This document shows positions 14,993 through 26,532 of a DNA stretch of 64,000 nucleotides, piece after piece. The notes under the pieces are model-generated. The model was given only the letters and a program-made list of their open reading frames with translations. It ran no database searches and was not told the DNA's origin. The stretch comes from Brachyhypopomus gauderio (taxonomy: Eukaryota; Chordata; Actinopteri; Gymnotiformes; Hypopomidae), in contig NW_027507065.1 in assembly GCF_052324685.1 (NCBI RefSeq), forward strand, positions 1-64,000, given 5' to 3'. Each line of letters starts with the position of its first letter. Within the stretch, counting starts at the first letter, position 1. The position numbers and the translations under genes are program-made.

Positions 14993-15336
14993 GAAGTTTC
15001 AAAGCACCGCTTGACATTTTCAGATAGGGGCAGTCCACATAACTCTGAATGTTGGGGCATTTGACTTCTAAGAGTCCAAATGGTGGATTCTCAGAGGGAT
15101 CGAAGATTACTCCATCAGGGGAACAACCCAGCCATGTAGCATCAGGGTGAATGACAAACCCACATGGTGAATAATTCACATTTTTCAGAATGCAGTACTC
15201 TTGAACTGCAACTGGCTCCATATGAATTCCTCCCCTCATGTCCTTGGTCTGGACAGTTCCCCTGTAGATTCTCTCTGCCAAATTCTCTGCAGAAGTATGT
15301 CCTCGAACATGGTTTGCCTCATGGAAACGTGTAGAT
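14993..15336 (-). pseudogene. YqaJ-type exonuclease fragment, C-terminus cut off by satellite
   Basis: Read on the minus strand this encodes the core of a YqaJ-like (lambda-exonuclease fold) nuclease, the accessory protein of ISL2EU transposons. It shows HMEPVAVQEY, then CSPDG and LLEVKCPN, which match the conserved E, D and E-x-K metal-binding residues of the family. The reading frame runs straight into satellite DNA at 14993 and ends on satellite-derived codons, so the last ~65 residues seen in the sister copy at 22859-23055 are missing. The 5' side is broken by a hAT element at 15337. It is not functional as it stands. Confidence 0.85.
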
Positions 15337-16498
15337 CAGGCATGTCAAACTCAGTTTGGCTGTGGGGCCGGATCCAGACCTTCTGTTCTCAGGTGAGTCG
15401 GATCAGTAACTACAAATCAACTCCAAATATTTAGCTTTATTTTTCAGTACTATGCTTTATCATTCAGCCTACATTTTTAGCCTACCCTACATATTATAAT
15501 CATGGATGAAAAGGGATCTTTTCTAAGCACAACACATTAAAACAATGGAAAAAAAAACCGTTTGACGGTGAATGTGTTAACAACTGGTTTATTTTAACAG
15601 TTGAGTAAATGCAGTTTTATACCTGAAGCAACTCACCACATTAACAATCTATTTTCATAGTGGGAGCTATGAAAAAAATATTTTCGCCTTAATAGTCATA
15701 CTGCTTTGAAATAAATAAAAAAAAGAAATACAAATAAAAGTTATAGCAGTGCATGGGTAATAAAATTAGACTACATCAGATCAAACTACTAGGCTGGGCC
15801 TACTGAAGCTGAGAACATACTGCACAATATTAATTATCTTTAATATGAAACCAGATGAATCTTATTTTTAATGATCTGTATTCATGAGTGCAAACAAATT
15901 TCGTGTCATCACACTTTTTTTCTCTCTCTCTCTCACTGCATTCCTGCAGTCTACTTGCTGCTGCTGGCTCCTGTAACTTGGCATCTTTTTGCCTTCACAA
16001 GTGCATCGATATTAGGTGTCAAATCCTGAGTAGCAGCACATTTAACAATGTCATTCAAGTGTTTATTTGTTAACCTTGAGCGCTGCTTTGTTTTATTATT
16101 GTTCATTACAGAGAACACCTGTTCACAAAGATAAGTAGTCCCAAACATGGATAGAACTTAGGCTGTTAATTTGGGGTAACCTGGCACGACATATTGATAA
16201 ATCGTATTCAATTCCACGGACCCAAATTTATCCTTCATAGCAGAATCGCTTCATAGCGGAATTGCATCCTTTGACTGAAGCTTTAACTCGTGTCAGTGCT
16301 GCATGCTGTCATTTACTGCCCTCTAGTGACCAGAGAGAGCATTTGATTTGTATTCATTTTTTTTTAAATCACAACTTTTGATAGAAATGAGCTAGAGACT
16401 TGCTTCATTTTTTGACATACTCAGAAATTTATGCCGGGCCATATTAAATAATCCAACGGGCCTTGTCCGGCCCGCGGGCCCTATGTTTCACATGCCTG
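15337..16498 (-). mobile_element. hAT transposon remnant (Charlie-like) with transposase C-terminus
   Basis: The ends are inverted repeats starting CAGGCATGT (left CAGGCATGTCAAACTC, right reading CAGGCATGTGAAACATAG on the minus strand). The 8-bp flanks GTGTAGAT and CTGTACAT match at six of eight bases, as expected for an aged hAT target duplication. Minus-strand 15951-16148 encodes the C-terminal dimerisation region of a hAT transposase (FGTTYLCEQVFSVMN, then RSRLTNKHLNDIVK), the type related to GTF2IRD2/Charlie-like proteins. The rest of the transposase is absent, so this is an internally deleted copy inserted in the YqaJ exon. A (TC)n stretch lies at 15921-15937. Confidence 0.82.
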
Positions 16499-17030
16499 CT
16501 GTACATGTTACTCTCATCTTTCTCAGACCATGCCATTCTTCACATCAACTCTGCTCCTGTGTTGCAGCTTCAATCCTCTGGCCCATGCTCAATCACACTT
16601 CCAGGGACTTAACATGCACTTCTTCCTCTTCTCACAAAACATACGCACATTCTCATCGTCCCAGCCTATAGTTTTGGATAGCAAGGGGTGCTTGAGTGGG
16701 GGCACCTGGGATGTTCACAATTTCTCTCACTGCTGCTGGCTTATGATGGAATGAAACCACACTCCCTGCCTCTACAGGCCCAAAAGCACATTCAACTAAT
16801 GGGACTGCAGTTCACATGCCCATTGTTGTAACCAGAGGGGCAATTACAGGACTAAAACTTCTTATAGACCTCTGACACTCTTAGCATGGCAACATTGGGC
16901 ATTTCTCCATCCAAACGCTTTATAATGTGAACTTCTGAAAAATATTAAAAGCAAAAACGTGTATAACCATTAAATCAAATTACTGCCACAATATAATCTA
17001 AACTTCATTACACATCACATGGATCAAAGG
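16499..17030 (-). pseudogene. Middle part of YqaJ/SWIM accessory gene, degraded
   Basis: The minus strand continues the YqaJ gene upstream of the hAT insertion. Short stretches of coding remain, such as ECAFGPVEAGSVVSFHHKPA and VHVKSLEV, with stops and frame breaks between them. The position between the nuclease core and the SWIM-finger exon fits the linker region of the ISL2EU accessory protein. This assignment rests on gene order and weak residual coding. Confidence 0.55.
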
Positions 17031-17802
17031 TAATATTTTTTTATTTTTTTATTTGCCTTTATTTAACCAGGTTAGTCCCTTGAGATACAAGATCCCTTTT
17101 ACAAGAGAGACCTGGCCAAGAGAGACCGAGCAGCAGCACAAATTACAACATTCAAGATACATTCAAAATCTCACATAAAATTTATTAAAACACGCACACA
17201 CAGATGATCTGGACCTGACTGATTTTATCAGAGTCTTAAATCTGTTCAAAGAAACAAGGTCCTTGATTTTTATATCAGCCTGTAACCGGTTCCATGTGTA
17301 TGGAGCAGCAAAACTAAAAGCAGTCTTTCCTAGCTCTGTTCGAGCTCTAGGAACAGCAAGTTGCAAAAACTCACTCGAACGAAGACTGAGCAGACTTTGC
17401 CTTCTATTCAGAAGACAACATAAATAATTAGGCAAATTCCCAATTAGTGCTTTGTAAATAAAAACATACCAATGTGCAAAACGTCGTGCCTGCAACAAAG
17501 TCCAATTCACTTTTGTGTATAACAAACAATGATGAGTAAGAGGTCGACAGTTTGTTATAAATCGCAAAGCACTATGATACACACTGTCCAGTATGCTCAA
17601 ACAGTGCACAGGAGCATTCATATACAAAATATCTCCATAATCTAATACAGGCATGAACGTTGCTTCAACTAACTTCTTTTTTACAATAAAAGAAAAACAA
17701 GATTTATTTCTATAATAAAAACCTAACAAAAGTCTAAGCTTTTTAATTAGATGTTGAATATAAGGTTTAAAAGATAACTTTATATATATATATATATATA
17801 TA
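17031..17802 (-). mobile_element. L2/CR1-type LINE, 5'-truncated 3' end
   Basis: Minus-strand 17163-17729 encodes the C-terminal part of a LINE reverse-transcriptase protein: VLDYGDILYM, HSALRFITNC, VPRARTELGKTAFSFAAPYTW. It is followed by a 3' UTR reading GGTTAAATAAAGGCAAATAAA and an A/T-rich tail at 17038-17060, the usual end of fish L2-clade elements. The 5' boundary is a (TA)n run near 17782-17802. It sits inside the YqaJ gene and is duplicated at 25094-25865. Confidence 0.88.
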
Positions 17803-17813
17803 ACCTCACACAG

Positions 17814-18254
17814 TCAGCAGTTGAATTCCTTGGTTTTCGAACCTCCATTTCTCCAACGGGTCCCGGCTTCACACCCTAAAAGTAGGGACACATTTAGCAC
17901 TGTTTTAATGGTGGCTACATATGGATGAACATACATGTGACATACAAACTGACATGCTAGGTAACTCGCTGCTCGGTGTCTGTGCAGCTTTGGACTGGGG
18001 GTACAGCAGGAATATCTAGCTGAGAATAGTGTGCAGTCTGATAAAGAAGGGCAACCAAATGATTGCACAGGGCACATCCTGCCACACAGGAGCAATGGGT
18101 GCTCACCAAAATGACAGGGCTCGAGTGTTTTAACACCATCTAAGGAGAAAAAATATATTAAAATATCTGTTAACATTTTATTGAACAGCAGTAATTGAGC
18201 AAAAATAAATAAGTCAGGTAAAGTTTCCCAAATTAGTTGACTGTACACATCCAC
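17814..18254 (-). pseudogene. SWIM zinc-finger exon of ISL2EU accessory gene
   Basis: The clear exon is 17957-18139 on the minus strand. It contains a SWIM motif, CSCVAGCALCNH (C-x-C-x6-C-x-H), followed by LVALLYQTAHYSQL and a proline-rich stretch. An acceptor-like CTCCTTAG precedes it. SWIM fingers precede the YqaJ nuclease in the accessory proteins of fish ISL2EU elements, and the order here (SWIM upstream of YqaJ on the same strand) agrees. The flanking reading frame is not convincingly coding. Confidence 0.72.
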
Positions 18255-18469
18255 TTTAATTCACTGAAGGTAGAGAGATAAAATATGTAGGCACATGCAA
18301 AAGCTTGGGCACCAAATACCATGTTTTATTGATGCTATAGATTTAGTCAATGTGATTAGTGAAGGGTGTGATTGGAGATGACCACACCTTCAATATTTAA
18401 TCAGCTTTGCTTATATTATGGCAGTAATCTGATGTAGTGGTTATACACTTCTATACACTTATACATTAA

Positions 18470-18690
18470 AGGAGTGGTTCCCAAACGTTTTCTGCCGTGC
18501 CCCCCATTAATAGATGAGAATAATTTTGCGCCCCCCACTGCGCCCAATATTTTGTTGAGTGAGAACAGGATATTTTGTTTTGCCAGAACAGGAACAACTG
18601 TATGTGAAGTCCCTGGAAGTCTTATTCAGCAAAGACCACAGGATTAAGGCTGCTTTTGCTTCTTTAGTTCAGACTGCCATATTTAAATAT
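18470..18690 (+). other. MITE end plus inverted YqaJ-gene fragment
   Basis: GTGGTTCCCAAACGTTTTCTG at 18473 and the C-rich CGCCCCCCACTGCGCCC resemble one terminus of a common fish hAT MITE; I did not find the other end. The plus strand next to it (18598-18690) reads QLYVKSLEVLFSKDHRIKAA. This resembles the YqaJ-gene linker found on the minus strand near 16590-16640 (VHVKSLEV). It therefore looks like a second, oppositely oriented scrap of the accessory gene. The same block recurs at 26533-26753. Confidence 0.45.
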
Positions 18691-19849
18691 CTTGCGAAAA
18701 AACAGTAATTGTTATGACTGATTAGTGCATGTTTGTACATACATACATACATACATATATACACAAACACTTGTGTGTGTGTGTAACCATTGATCCTACT
18801 CTCAAGTCATGTGGCTTTTCACTTTTCCTCATAGACCTATGACAAACTGCCCTCACGCGGACCTCTCCTGTCACCTTGTTTTTCATTGACACTGTGCAGG
18901 GGGGAAGATGAATAAAAATAAAAATGTAATGATATGCTACTTACACAGCAGCTTCATAGTTAGCTAGCTAAAACAAACATCTCAATAGTAAGTAATAGCT
19001 TCTGGTCTGTCAAGGTAAATTTATTGATACAATCACTAACGTTAACATGGATACAAGGAAGCGTTTGCTAACCATACTTTATTAGATGCAGCACAATATA
19101 ACTAAAAAAAGATGGCTTAATTGTCAAATTTGATCAAGCCAGTCCAAAGACATTCACAGTTAGCTCGTTAGTTTCCTGTTTACTTCCTAGAAACGTCAGC
19201 GGGCGTCATATGCCGACTTGAAGCTGATTGGTTTATGCAAAATAGTAATGCATTGTGGTAGCGAAATCTTATTTTTGCACAGGGAAAAATGGAATAATGT
19301 TTGAACAGTTAATGTAAAACTAGAATATATGTAATATAGGACTATTCTGTTTCCTAAAATATATTTAGGTTAATATACTTTTTGGCATACCGTCCTCGAG
19401 ACATATATGAATTTGCAGCTCTTTATATACTGCACATACCATCTAAACCTGGTTGCCAGATTCGCGGTTTTCACTCCAAATTGGGCTTGTTTGAAACTCC
19501 TTCAAAGTTTTTCGTTTTTGGGCTACTTTTCACTTGGCCCACCGCGGGAGTTACAAGTCAACAATAACAATCGATGGCGATATAATACTTAAATAGTCTC
19601 AATTTTAACACTCTAACACTTTGGGCTACTTTTGGCTTCTGACGGGCGCATTTTACACTGACTTTGGCCGGGATATTTATGCACGACCTGCCAACCCTGG
19701 CCACACTCGCTCGTGTTGACTGCAAGTGCACCAACTTGATCAGTCCACAGAGACAAGCCGGAGCCTTACAAGTGATTGGAAGCTCTTCTAACCAATAGTT
19801 TACTTCCTTCTGAAGCTAACCAGCCCTCATTTGCCATGATTGCTCAATT
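18691..19849. other. No gene seen; microsatellites and old repeat
   Basis: This holds a (CATA)n run near 18738-18760 followed by (TG)n, then A/T-rich sequence with no supported coding. Around 19445-19680 there is GC-richer sequence with TTGCCAG and CTGCCAACC near its ends, reminiscent of a decayed inverted-repeat element. Short open frames at 19382-19592 have no recognisable features. Confidence 0.6.
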
Positions 19850-20339
19850 ATATTTTTTTATTGAGCCCTCGGAAAGTCGCGCTTCATTTCCAATGTGGGT
19901 CCGCTAGCATAGCAACATAAGCTAACCGCTAACCTTTGCTAACCTAAGCCAAGCTCCCCAGAACGCACTATTCGGCGAAACTGAAGCAGTCGTGGATTAT
20001 TTTGTTCGTTTTTATTCTGATTGTGGATACTTTTGAACATAAACCGATAACTTTTTATGGAATATATGAGCAATTTTCGGCATTTTCGCCAACCCGGAAG
20101 TGAGACCGTACACCCGCTACGACGCGACTCAGTGTACACGTGAGTAAAAATTGATAATTTTTCATAAGCGATATTGTACAAAATATATATTCTAATACTA
20201 AACATTAGATTATAGACAGTATTGGAGCTTTTGAGTGCTGGAGTACTCTGTATCGTGTCGGATGCTACCGGAGTTGGCTACGGTAGCTTGGCATAGCCTG
20301 TCGGACTATATTGGACATAAATATCATATCATAGGCCTA
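19850..20339. other. No gene seen
   Basis: Sequence unique to the copy 1 side of the duplication. A minus-strand open frame (19939-20205) lacks any family motif or splice context, and I do not support it as a gene. Confidence 0.5.
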
Positions 20340-21762
20340 CAGGGTTCCCACGGGTCCTTGAAATCCTTGAAAGTTTGTGAATCTGAAAAAATAAGTTCAA
20401 GGCCCTGGAAAGTTTTTGAAAACAGGCATAAAAGACAGCCGTCCTTGACGGTCCTTGAATATTTTAGAGGGTTTGAAATTTCACATGGATGAAGACCGCG
20501 GTCACAGAATAATAGGGCACAGTTGGTAAGGAAGTCAATATTTACAAAAGATTGCTATGAAAAAGATTGCCATGATGTTTTAAATTTCTCATCCTTTGTT
20601 GAAAAAATATGATCTGATATGAGTTGTTATAAAGATTTAAAGAAAGTCTGCAAAGTGATTCCTTTAACATTTTATATTCAGAGTTGACTGTTTCGATGCC
20701 CATGTTAAAAGTGAATGACTGTTGAGTTCAAGTGTAATAACAAGATTATCACTGATGGTATGAGACAAAAGATATAATAGATATTCTTTCAAGAAACATC
20801 CTAATAAAAATTATAAAACCACAAAGGCTTGTCAAATGGCTCATGTCTTCTAAAGTAAAAGAGACTCATTTCAAAATAATAAATAAGATATATCCTGTAG
20901 CCATGTTTCTTGAAAGAAGAGTTAAACTTGATGTGGATTAATGGACCTTTTTTAAGTCAGAAGATGAATCCCAGGAGCATATGTTTTTCCATCTCAATAT
21001 TTACAAAGTTTTTGCATGGACACTAGAAACTGGATTAATCTCAAACTTCTTTCTTTTGATACCATTATACTTCAGTTCGAATTTCTCTGATTCCATAAAT
21101 TCACTACCATAAGTGGAGTGGTTAAAAGGCTGTTCTCTTTATGAATGAATATTATTCTTTATTAAGTAGATTTAAAAACTATGCTAGAATCATCTCACGC
21201 CAGATTTCTCTAGAAATCTATAGTTCTAATCTCATTATATGGCTTTGCTCCTCTGTTTTATGTATGTACTGTATGTGTATATGCATATGTGTATTATTGT
21301 TATTATTATTATTATTTGTCTACTGTCAACGTGTCATTATTTTGCCAGCACAAGTTCATTTAAAATTACATTGATTCTACAGGGCCTATGCTGACTTTTA
21401 CTTGGCAAAGTTTGGTCATTCTCCTGTAGAGAAATTTGTTTGTTTGTTCAGCACCGAAAGCAAGTGTTTCCTGTAGGTAGTTGTTGATCCTTCAACAACT
21501 ATAGCCATTTTACGTGAATGTCGTCATCTCAGATGTGCATTGCTAAATTGCCAGTCATGCACAGAAAATTTCAGGATGCATGGCTTGAAATGACATTCAG
21601 TCTTTTGAATTTGCGTTGTATTAACATCGTTTTTTGATAACATATTCAGGGGTAAGAGTAGGTAAATGCTGGCAGGTGCTGTCCTTGAATTTGAGGAAGT
21701 TGGTCCTGGAAAGTCATTGAAAGGTCCTTGAATTTTATGTTAACCAAGGTGTGGGAACCCTG
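20340..21762. mobile_element. Inverted-repeat DNA element carrying a LINE-1/Tx1-like scrap
   Basis: The left end is CAGGGTTCCCACGGGTCCTTGAAA and the right end is its inverted counterpart, TCCTTGAATTTT...GTGTGGGAACCCTG. Both ends contain several TCCTTGAA modules (e.g. 20356, 20449, 21682, 21725). This is the layout of a familiar fish nonautonomous DNA element. No clear target duplication remains. In the middle (about 20830-21190, plus strand) residual codons such as NKIYPVAMFLERRVKLDVD and EDESQEHMFFHL resemble the C-terminal region of L1/Tx1-type LINE proteins, so a LINE fragment appears to be nested inside. Confidence 0.6.
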
Positions 21763-22093
21763 TCTGACATTCCTGGCATATTAGCATCTGTAATAGAGGT
21801 TCTAAAATAAAACAAACCAAGGAATATGGTATTGAAGTGAATCAATATGTTCCCCCAACTGTCTACTTCAGTTTGAGCCATGAATTATCATTTCCCTATA
21901 TGTACAACATGAGATATCTAGTTTTATAGTGGACTATGTCGGGAATCTGAGGAATTTTTAAAATGTCCGCCTGGAATGTGTGCACAATAGAGTTAAAATG
22001 ATCTAAAAAGATGAGCTTCTGAACAAAAATACTGGATATGACTGATTCGTTTTTGATCAGTGTATCTTAATAATCCATCTACTGTCTTTGCAG
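21763..22093. other. No gene seen; presumed intron of transposase gene
   Basis: A/T-rich, ending in the acceptor TGTCTTTGCAG directly before the transposase exon. Nothing else is recognisable. Confidence 0.5.
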
Positions 22094-22604
22094 GTTTGCA
22101 ACCTACAACCACCTGATGGCCTTCTGGGAACTGATTGAACCTGCAACACATCAGATGATACGGGTCACCAACTCCAAACCTACTTTCTTAATTGGAATGG
22201 CACCCCATAGTGCCATAACCTTTGTGTCTGGACTCTATGCTGGGTCTATTAGTGACAGGGAGATGTTCAGACAGTCAGGAATTATTCCTCTACTTACCCC
22301 TGACATGGCAATAATGGTGGATAAGGGCTTCCTGGTAGACGATCTTGTACCATGTAAGATCCACAGGCCAGTTTTCCTGAAAAGGTGCACACGAATGTCT
22401 GCACATGACGTAAAACACACACAGTCCGTAGCCAGGCTCAGGGTACATGTTGAACGGTGCATCCGACGAGTAAAGGAGCACAAATTGTTTGACACCGTCA
22501 TCCCCATGTCTATTTCAGGCAGCATAAATCAGCTATTTACTGTATCTTGTCTGCTTGTGAACTATCAGAATGGACCACTTGTAAAGACATGGAGCAAATT
22601 TTAG
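22094..22604 (+). pseudogene. ISL2EU (IS4EU) transposase 3' part, internally deleted
   Basis: After the acceptor, the frame reads RFATYNHLMAFWELIEP and then passes directly into FLIGMAPHSAITFVSGLYAG. That is the middle of a DDE_Tnp_4-type transposase: SISDREMFRQSG, then MVDKGFLVDDLVP and the C-terminal VHVERCIRRVKEHKLFDTV. Compared with copy B (42176-43961) it lacks the helix-turn-helix segment and the first catalytic aspartate (VIDCTEL), so it cannot be an active enzyme even though the frame is open to 22604. It ends 254 bp from, and convergent with, the YqaJ gene on the minus strand, the characteristic arrangement of ISL2EU elements. Confidence 0.83.
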
Positions 22605-22858
22605 AATGTATGCATTTAAATATCGAAAATATGTAAATATGTTTTGATGCTTTATTATTACTGGTCTTAATAACCTGCTGTAATAAACCTTGGCTTGGAG
22701 AATCAAAAATCCTTCTCATATTTTTTTTATGTCTGCACTTAAAGGAAGACATAAAAACAGTGGAATTAATCCATTGACAGAAAAAACAAACAAATCACTT
22801 CTTAATGAACAACAGATAATTAATCTGACACTATACAGGTAATCATTGTATTTATGTT

Positions 22859-23399
22859 TTACTGCAAACACTTTTGTATGTAATGGTAAAAGAAAAAATG
22901 ATCCGCTTTTTCTCTAATGGTGTGCATCACTTCTTGATTTTTGTAAACTCGCTCAACTAGTGTGTCCTCCTGAGCACACACAACAAAATCACACCATTCT
23001 AAACCAGTCAAGAGGATCTGTCCCTGAACTTGCCAGCAGTACTTGTGTTGCCTCCGAAGTTTCAAAGCACCGCTTGACATTTTCAGATAGGGGCAGTCCA
23101 CATAACTCTGAATGTTGGGGCATTTGACTTCTAAGAGTCCAAATGGTGGATTCTCAGAGGGATCGAAGATTACTCCATCAGGGGAACAACCCAGCCATGT
23201 AGCATCAGGGTGAATGACAAACCCACATGGTGAATAATTCACATTTTTCAGAATGCAGTACTCTTGAACTGCAACTGGCTCCATATGAATTCCTCCCCTC
23301 ATGTCCTTGGTCTGGACAGTTCCCCTGTAGATTCTCTCTGCCAAATTCTCTGCAGAAGTATGTCCTCGAACATGGTTTGCCTCATGGAAACGTGTAGAT
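22859..23399 (-). pseudogene. YqaJ exonuclease exon of ISL2EU, intact C-terminus
   Basis: Minus strand, at least 161 residues open from 23344 and still coding in the same frame to the hAT boundary (STRFHEANHVRGHTSAENL). The order is EPVAVQEY, CSPDG, LLEVKCPN, CWQVQGQILLTG and a C-terminal HFFFYHY. The E, D, E-x-K and Q-x-Q signature of YqaJ/lambda-exonuclease nucleases is complete. In ISL2EU elements this protein accompanies the DDE transposase; its exact role is not established. The exon is cut upstream by the hAT element at 23400, so the whole gene is broken, though the catalytic module is undamaged. It is the best-preserved nuclease in the window. Confidence 0.88.
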
Positions 23400-24561
23400 C
23401 AGGCATGTCAAACTCAGTTTGGCTGTGGGGCCGGATCCAGACCTTCTGTTCTCAGGTGAGTCGGATCAGTAACTACAAATCAACTCCAAATATTTAGCTT
23501 TATTTTTCAGTACTATGCTTTATCATTCAGCCTACATTTTTAGCCTACCCTACATATTATAATCATGGATGAAAAGGGATCTTTTCTAAGCACAACACAT
23601 TAAAACAATGGAAAAAAAAACCGTTTGACGGTGAATGTGTTAACAACTGGTTTATTTTAACAGTTGAGTAAATGCAGTTTTATACCTGAAGCAACTCACC
23701 ACATTAACAATCTATTTTCATAGTGGGAGCTATGAAAAAAATATTTTCGCCTTAATAGTCATACTGCTTTGAAATAAATAAAAAAAAGAAATACAAATAA
23801 AAGTTATAGCAGTGCATGGGTAATAAAATTAGACTACATCAGATCAAACTACTAGGCTGGGCCTACTGAAGCTGAGAACATACTGCACAATATTAATTAT
23901 CTTTAATATGAAACCAGATGAATCTTATTTTTAATGATCTGTATTCATGAGTGCAAACAAATTTCGTGTCATCACACTTTTTTTCTCTCTCTCTCTCACT
24001 GCATTCCTGCAGTCTACTTGCTGCTGCTGGCTCCTGTAACTTGGCATCTTTTTGCCTTCACAAGTGCATCGATATTAGGTGTCAAATCCTGAGTAGCAGC
24101 ACATTTAACAATGTCATTCAAGTGTTTATTTGTTAACCTTGAGCGCTGCTTTGTTTTATTATTGTTCATTACAGAGAACACCTGTTCACAAAGATAAGTA
24201 GTCCCAAACATGGATAGAACTTAGGCTGTTAATTTGGGGTAACCTGGCACGACATATTGATAAATCGTATTCAATTCCACGGACCCAAATTTATCCTTCA
24301 TAGCAGAATCGCTTCATAGCGGAATTGCATCCTTTGACTGAAGCTTTAACTCGTGTCAGTGCTGCATGCTGTCATTTACTGCCCTCTAGTGACCAGAGAG
24401 AGCATTTGATTTGTATTCATTTTTTTTTAAATCACAACTTTTGATAGAAATGAGCTAGAGACTTGCTTCATTTTTTGACATACTCAGAAATTTATGCCGG
24501 GCCATATTAAATAATCCAACGGGCCTTGTCCGGCCCGCGGGCCCTATGTTTCACATGCCTG
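23400..24561 (-). mobile_element. hAT remnant, second copy
   Basis: Same element as 15337-16498, carried along in the duplication. The transposase C-terminal segment lies at 24014-24211 on the minus strand, with the same inverted ends and the same imperfect 8-bp flanks. Confidence 0.82.
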
Positions 24562-25093
24562 CTGTACATGTTACTCTCATCTTTCTCAGACCATGCCATT
24601 CTTCACATCAACTCTGCTCCTGTGTTGCAGCTTCAATCCTCTGGCCCATGCTCAATCACACTTCCAGGGACTTAACATGCACTTCTTCCTCTTCTCACAA
24701 AACATACGCACATTCTCATCGTCCCAGCCTATAGTTTTGGATAGCAAGGGGTGCTTGAGTGGGGGCACCTGGGATGTTCACAATTTCTCTCACTGCTGCT
24801 GGCTTATGATGGAATGAAACCACACTCCCTGCCTCTACAGGCCCAAAAGCACATTCAACTAATGGGACTGCAGTTCACATGCCCATTGTTGTAACCAGAG
24901 GGGCAATTACAGGACTAAAACTTCTTATAGACCTCTGACACTCTTAGCATGGCAACATTGGGCATTTCTCCATCCAAACGCTTTATAATGTGAACTTCTG
25001 AAAAATATTAAAAGCAAAAACGTGTATAACCATTAAATCAAATTACTGCCACAATATAATCTAAACTTCATTACACATCACATGGATCAAAGG
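24562..25093 (-). pseudogene. YqaJ/SWIM gene middle part, second copy
   Basis: Duplicate of 16499-17030 with the same degraded linker coding (ECAFGPVEAG, VHVKSLEV). Confidence 0.55.
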
Positions 25094-25865
25094 TAATATT
25101 TTTTTATTTTTTTATTTGCCTTTATTTAACCAGGTTAGTCCCTTGAGATACAAGATCCCTTTTACAAGAGAGACCTGGCCAAGAGAGACCGAGCAGCAGC
25201 ACAAATTACAACATTCAAGATACATTCAAAATCTCACATAAAATTTATTAAAACACGCACACACAGATGATCTGGACCTGACTGATTTTATCAGAGTCTT
25301 AAATCTGTTCAAAGAAACAAGGTCCTTGATTTTTATATCAGCCTGTAACCGGTTCCATGTGTATGGAGCAGCAAAACTAAAAGCAGTCTTTCCTAGCTCT
25401 GTTCGAGCTCTAGGAACAGCAAGTTGCAAAAACTCACTCGAACGAAGACTGAGCAGACTTTGCCTTCTATTCAGAAGACAACATAAATAATTAGGCAAAT
25501 TCCCAATTAGTGCTTTGTAAATAAAAACATACCAATGTGCAAAACGTCGTGCCTGCAACAAAGTCCAATTCACTTTTGTGTATAACAAACAATGATGAGT
25601 AAGAGGTCGACAGTTTGTTATAAATCGCAAAGCACTATGATACACACTGTCCAGTATGCTCAAACAGTGCACAGGAGCATTCATATACAAAATATCTCCA
25701 TAATCTAATACAGGCATGAACGTTGCTTCAACTAACTTCTTTTTTACAATAAAAGAAAAACAAGATTTATTTCTATAATAAAAACCTAACAAAAGTCTAA
25801 GCTTTTTAATTAGATGTTGAATATAAGGTTTAAAAGATAACTTTATATATATATATATATATATA
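25094..25865 (-). mobile_element. L2/CR1-type LINE 3' end, second copy
   Basis: Duplicate of 17031-17802. Coding 25226-25792 on the minus strand, 3' UTR with GGTTAAATAAAGGC and an A/T tail, (TA)n at the 5' edge. Confidence 0.88.
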
Positions 25866-25876
25866 ACCTCACACAG

Positions 25877-26317
25877 TCAGCAGTTGAATTCCTTGGTTTT
25901 CGAACCTCCATTTCTCCAACGGGTCCCGGCTTCACACCCTAAAAGTAGGGACACATTTAGCACTGTTTTAATGGTGGCTACATATGGATGAACATACATG
26001 TGACATACAAACTGACATGCTAGGTAACTCGCTGCTCGGTGTCTGTGCAGCTTTGGACTGGGGGTACAGCAGGAATATCTAGCTGAGAATAGTGTGCAGT
26101 CTGATAAAGAAGGGCAACCAAATGATTGCACAGGGCACATCCTGCCACACAGGAGCAATGGGTGCTCACCAAAATGACAGGGCTCGAGTGTTTTAACACC
26201 ATCTAAGGAGAAAAAATATATTAAAATATCTGTTAACATTTTATTGAACAGCAGTAATTGAGCAAAAATAAATAAGTCAGGTAAAGTTTCCCAAATTAGT
26301 TGACTGTACACATCCAC
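25877..26317 (-). pseudogene. SWIM zinc-finger exon, second copy
   Basis: Duplicate of 17814-18254. The SWIM motif CSCVAGCALCNH lies in the exon 26020-26202. Confidence 0.72.
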
Positions 26318-26532
26318 TTTAATTCACTGAAGGTAGAGAGATAAAATATGTAGGCACATGCAAAAGCTTGGGCACCAAATACCATGTTTTATTGATGCTA
26401 TAGATTTAGTCAATGTGATTAGTGAAGGGTGTGATTGGAGATGACCACACCTTCAATATTTAATCAGCTTTGCTTATATTATGGCAGTAATCTGATGTAG
26501 TGGTTATACACTTCTATACACTTATACATTAA

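Larger units (their letters stand above)
14993..19849 (+). repeat. Segmental duplication, copy 1 (4857 bp)
   Basis: This block repeats at 23056-27912 in the same orientation with a constant offset of 8063 bp and no indel that I could find. The one substitution I noticed is C at 19531 against G at 27594. It includes the same internal hAT and LINE insertions, so it duplicated after those landed. On the left it stops exactly at the satellite. On the right the copies part at a shared GCTCAATT. Confidence 0.93.

Noticed and set aside
157-14993. Dozens of 87-238 codon open frames repeated along the first 15 kb
   Set aside because: They are the same stop-poor satellite read from monomer to monomer; 205 is not a multiple of three, so each frame ends after about one and a half units. 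Longer ones appear only where a 2-bp deletion shifts the frame.
17814-18254. 146-codon minus-strand frame as a single intact protein
   Set aside because: It runs through acceptor-like sequence in a different frame from the SWIM motif; only the 17957-18139 exon frame has a recognisable domain.
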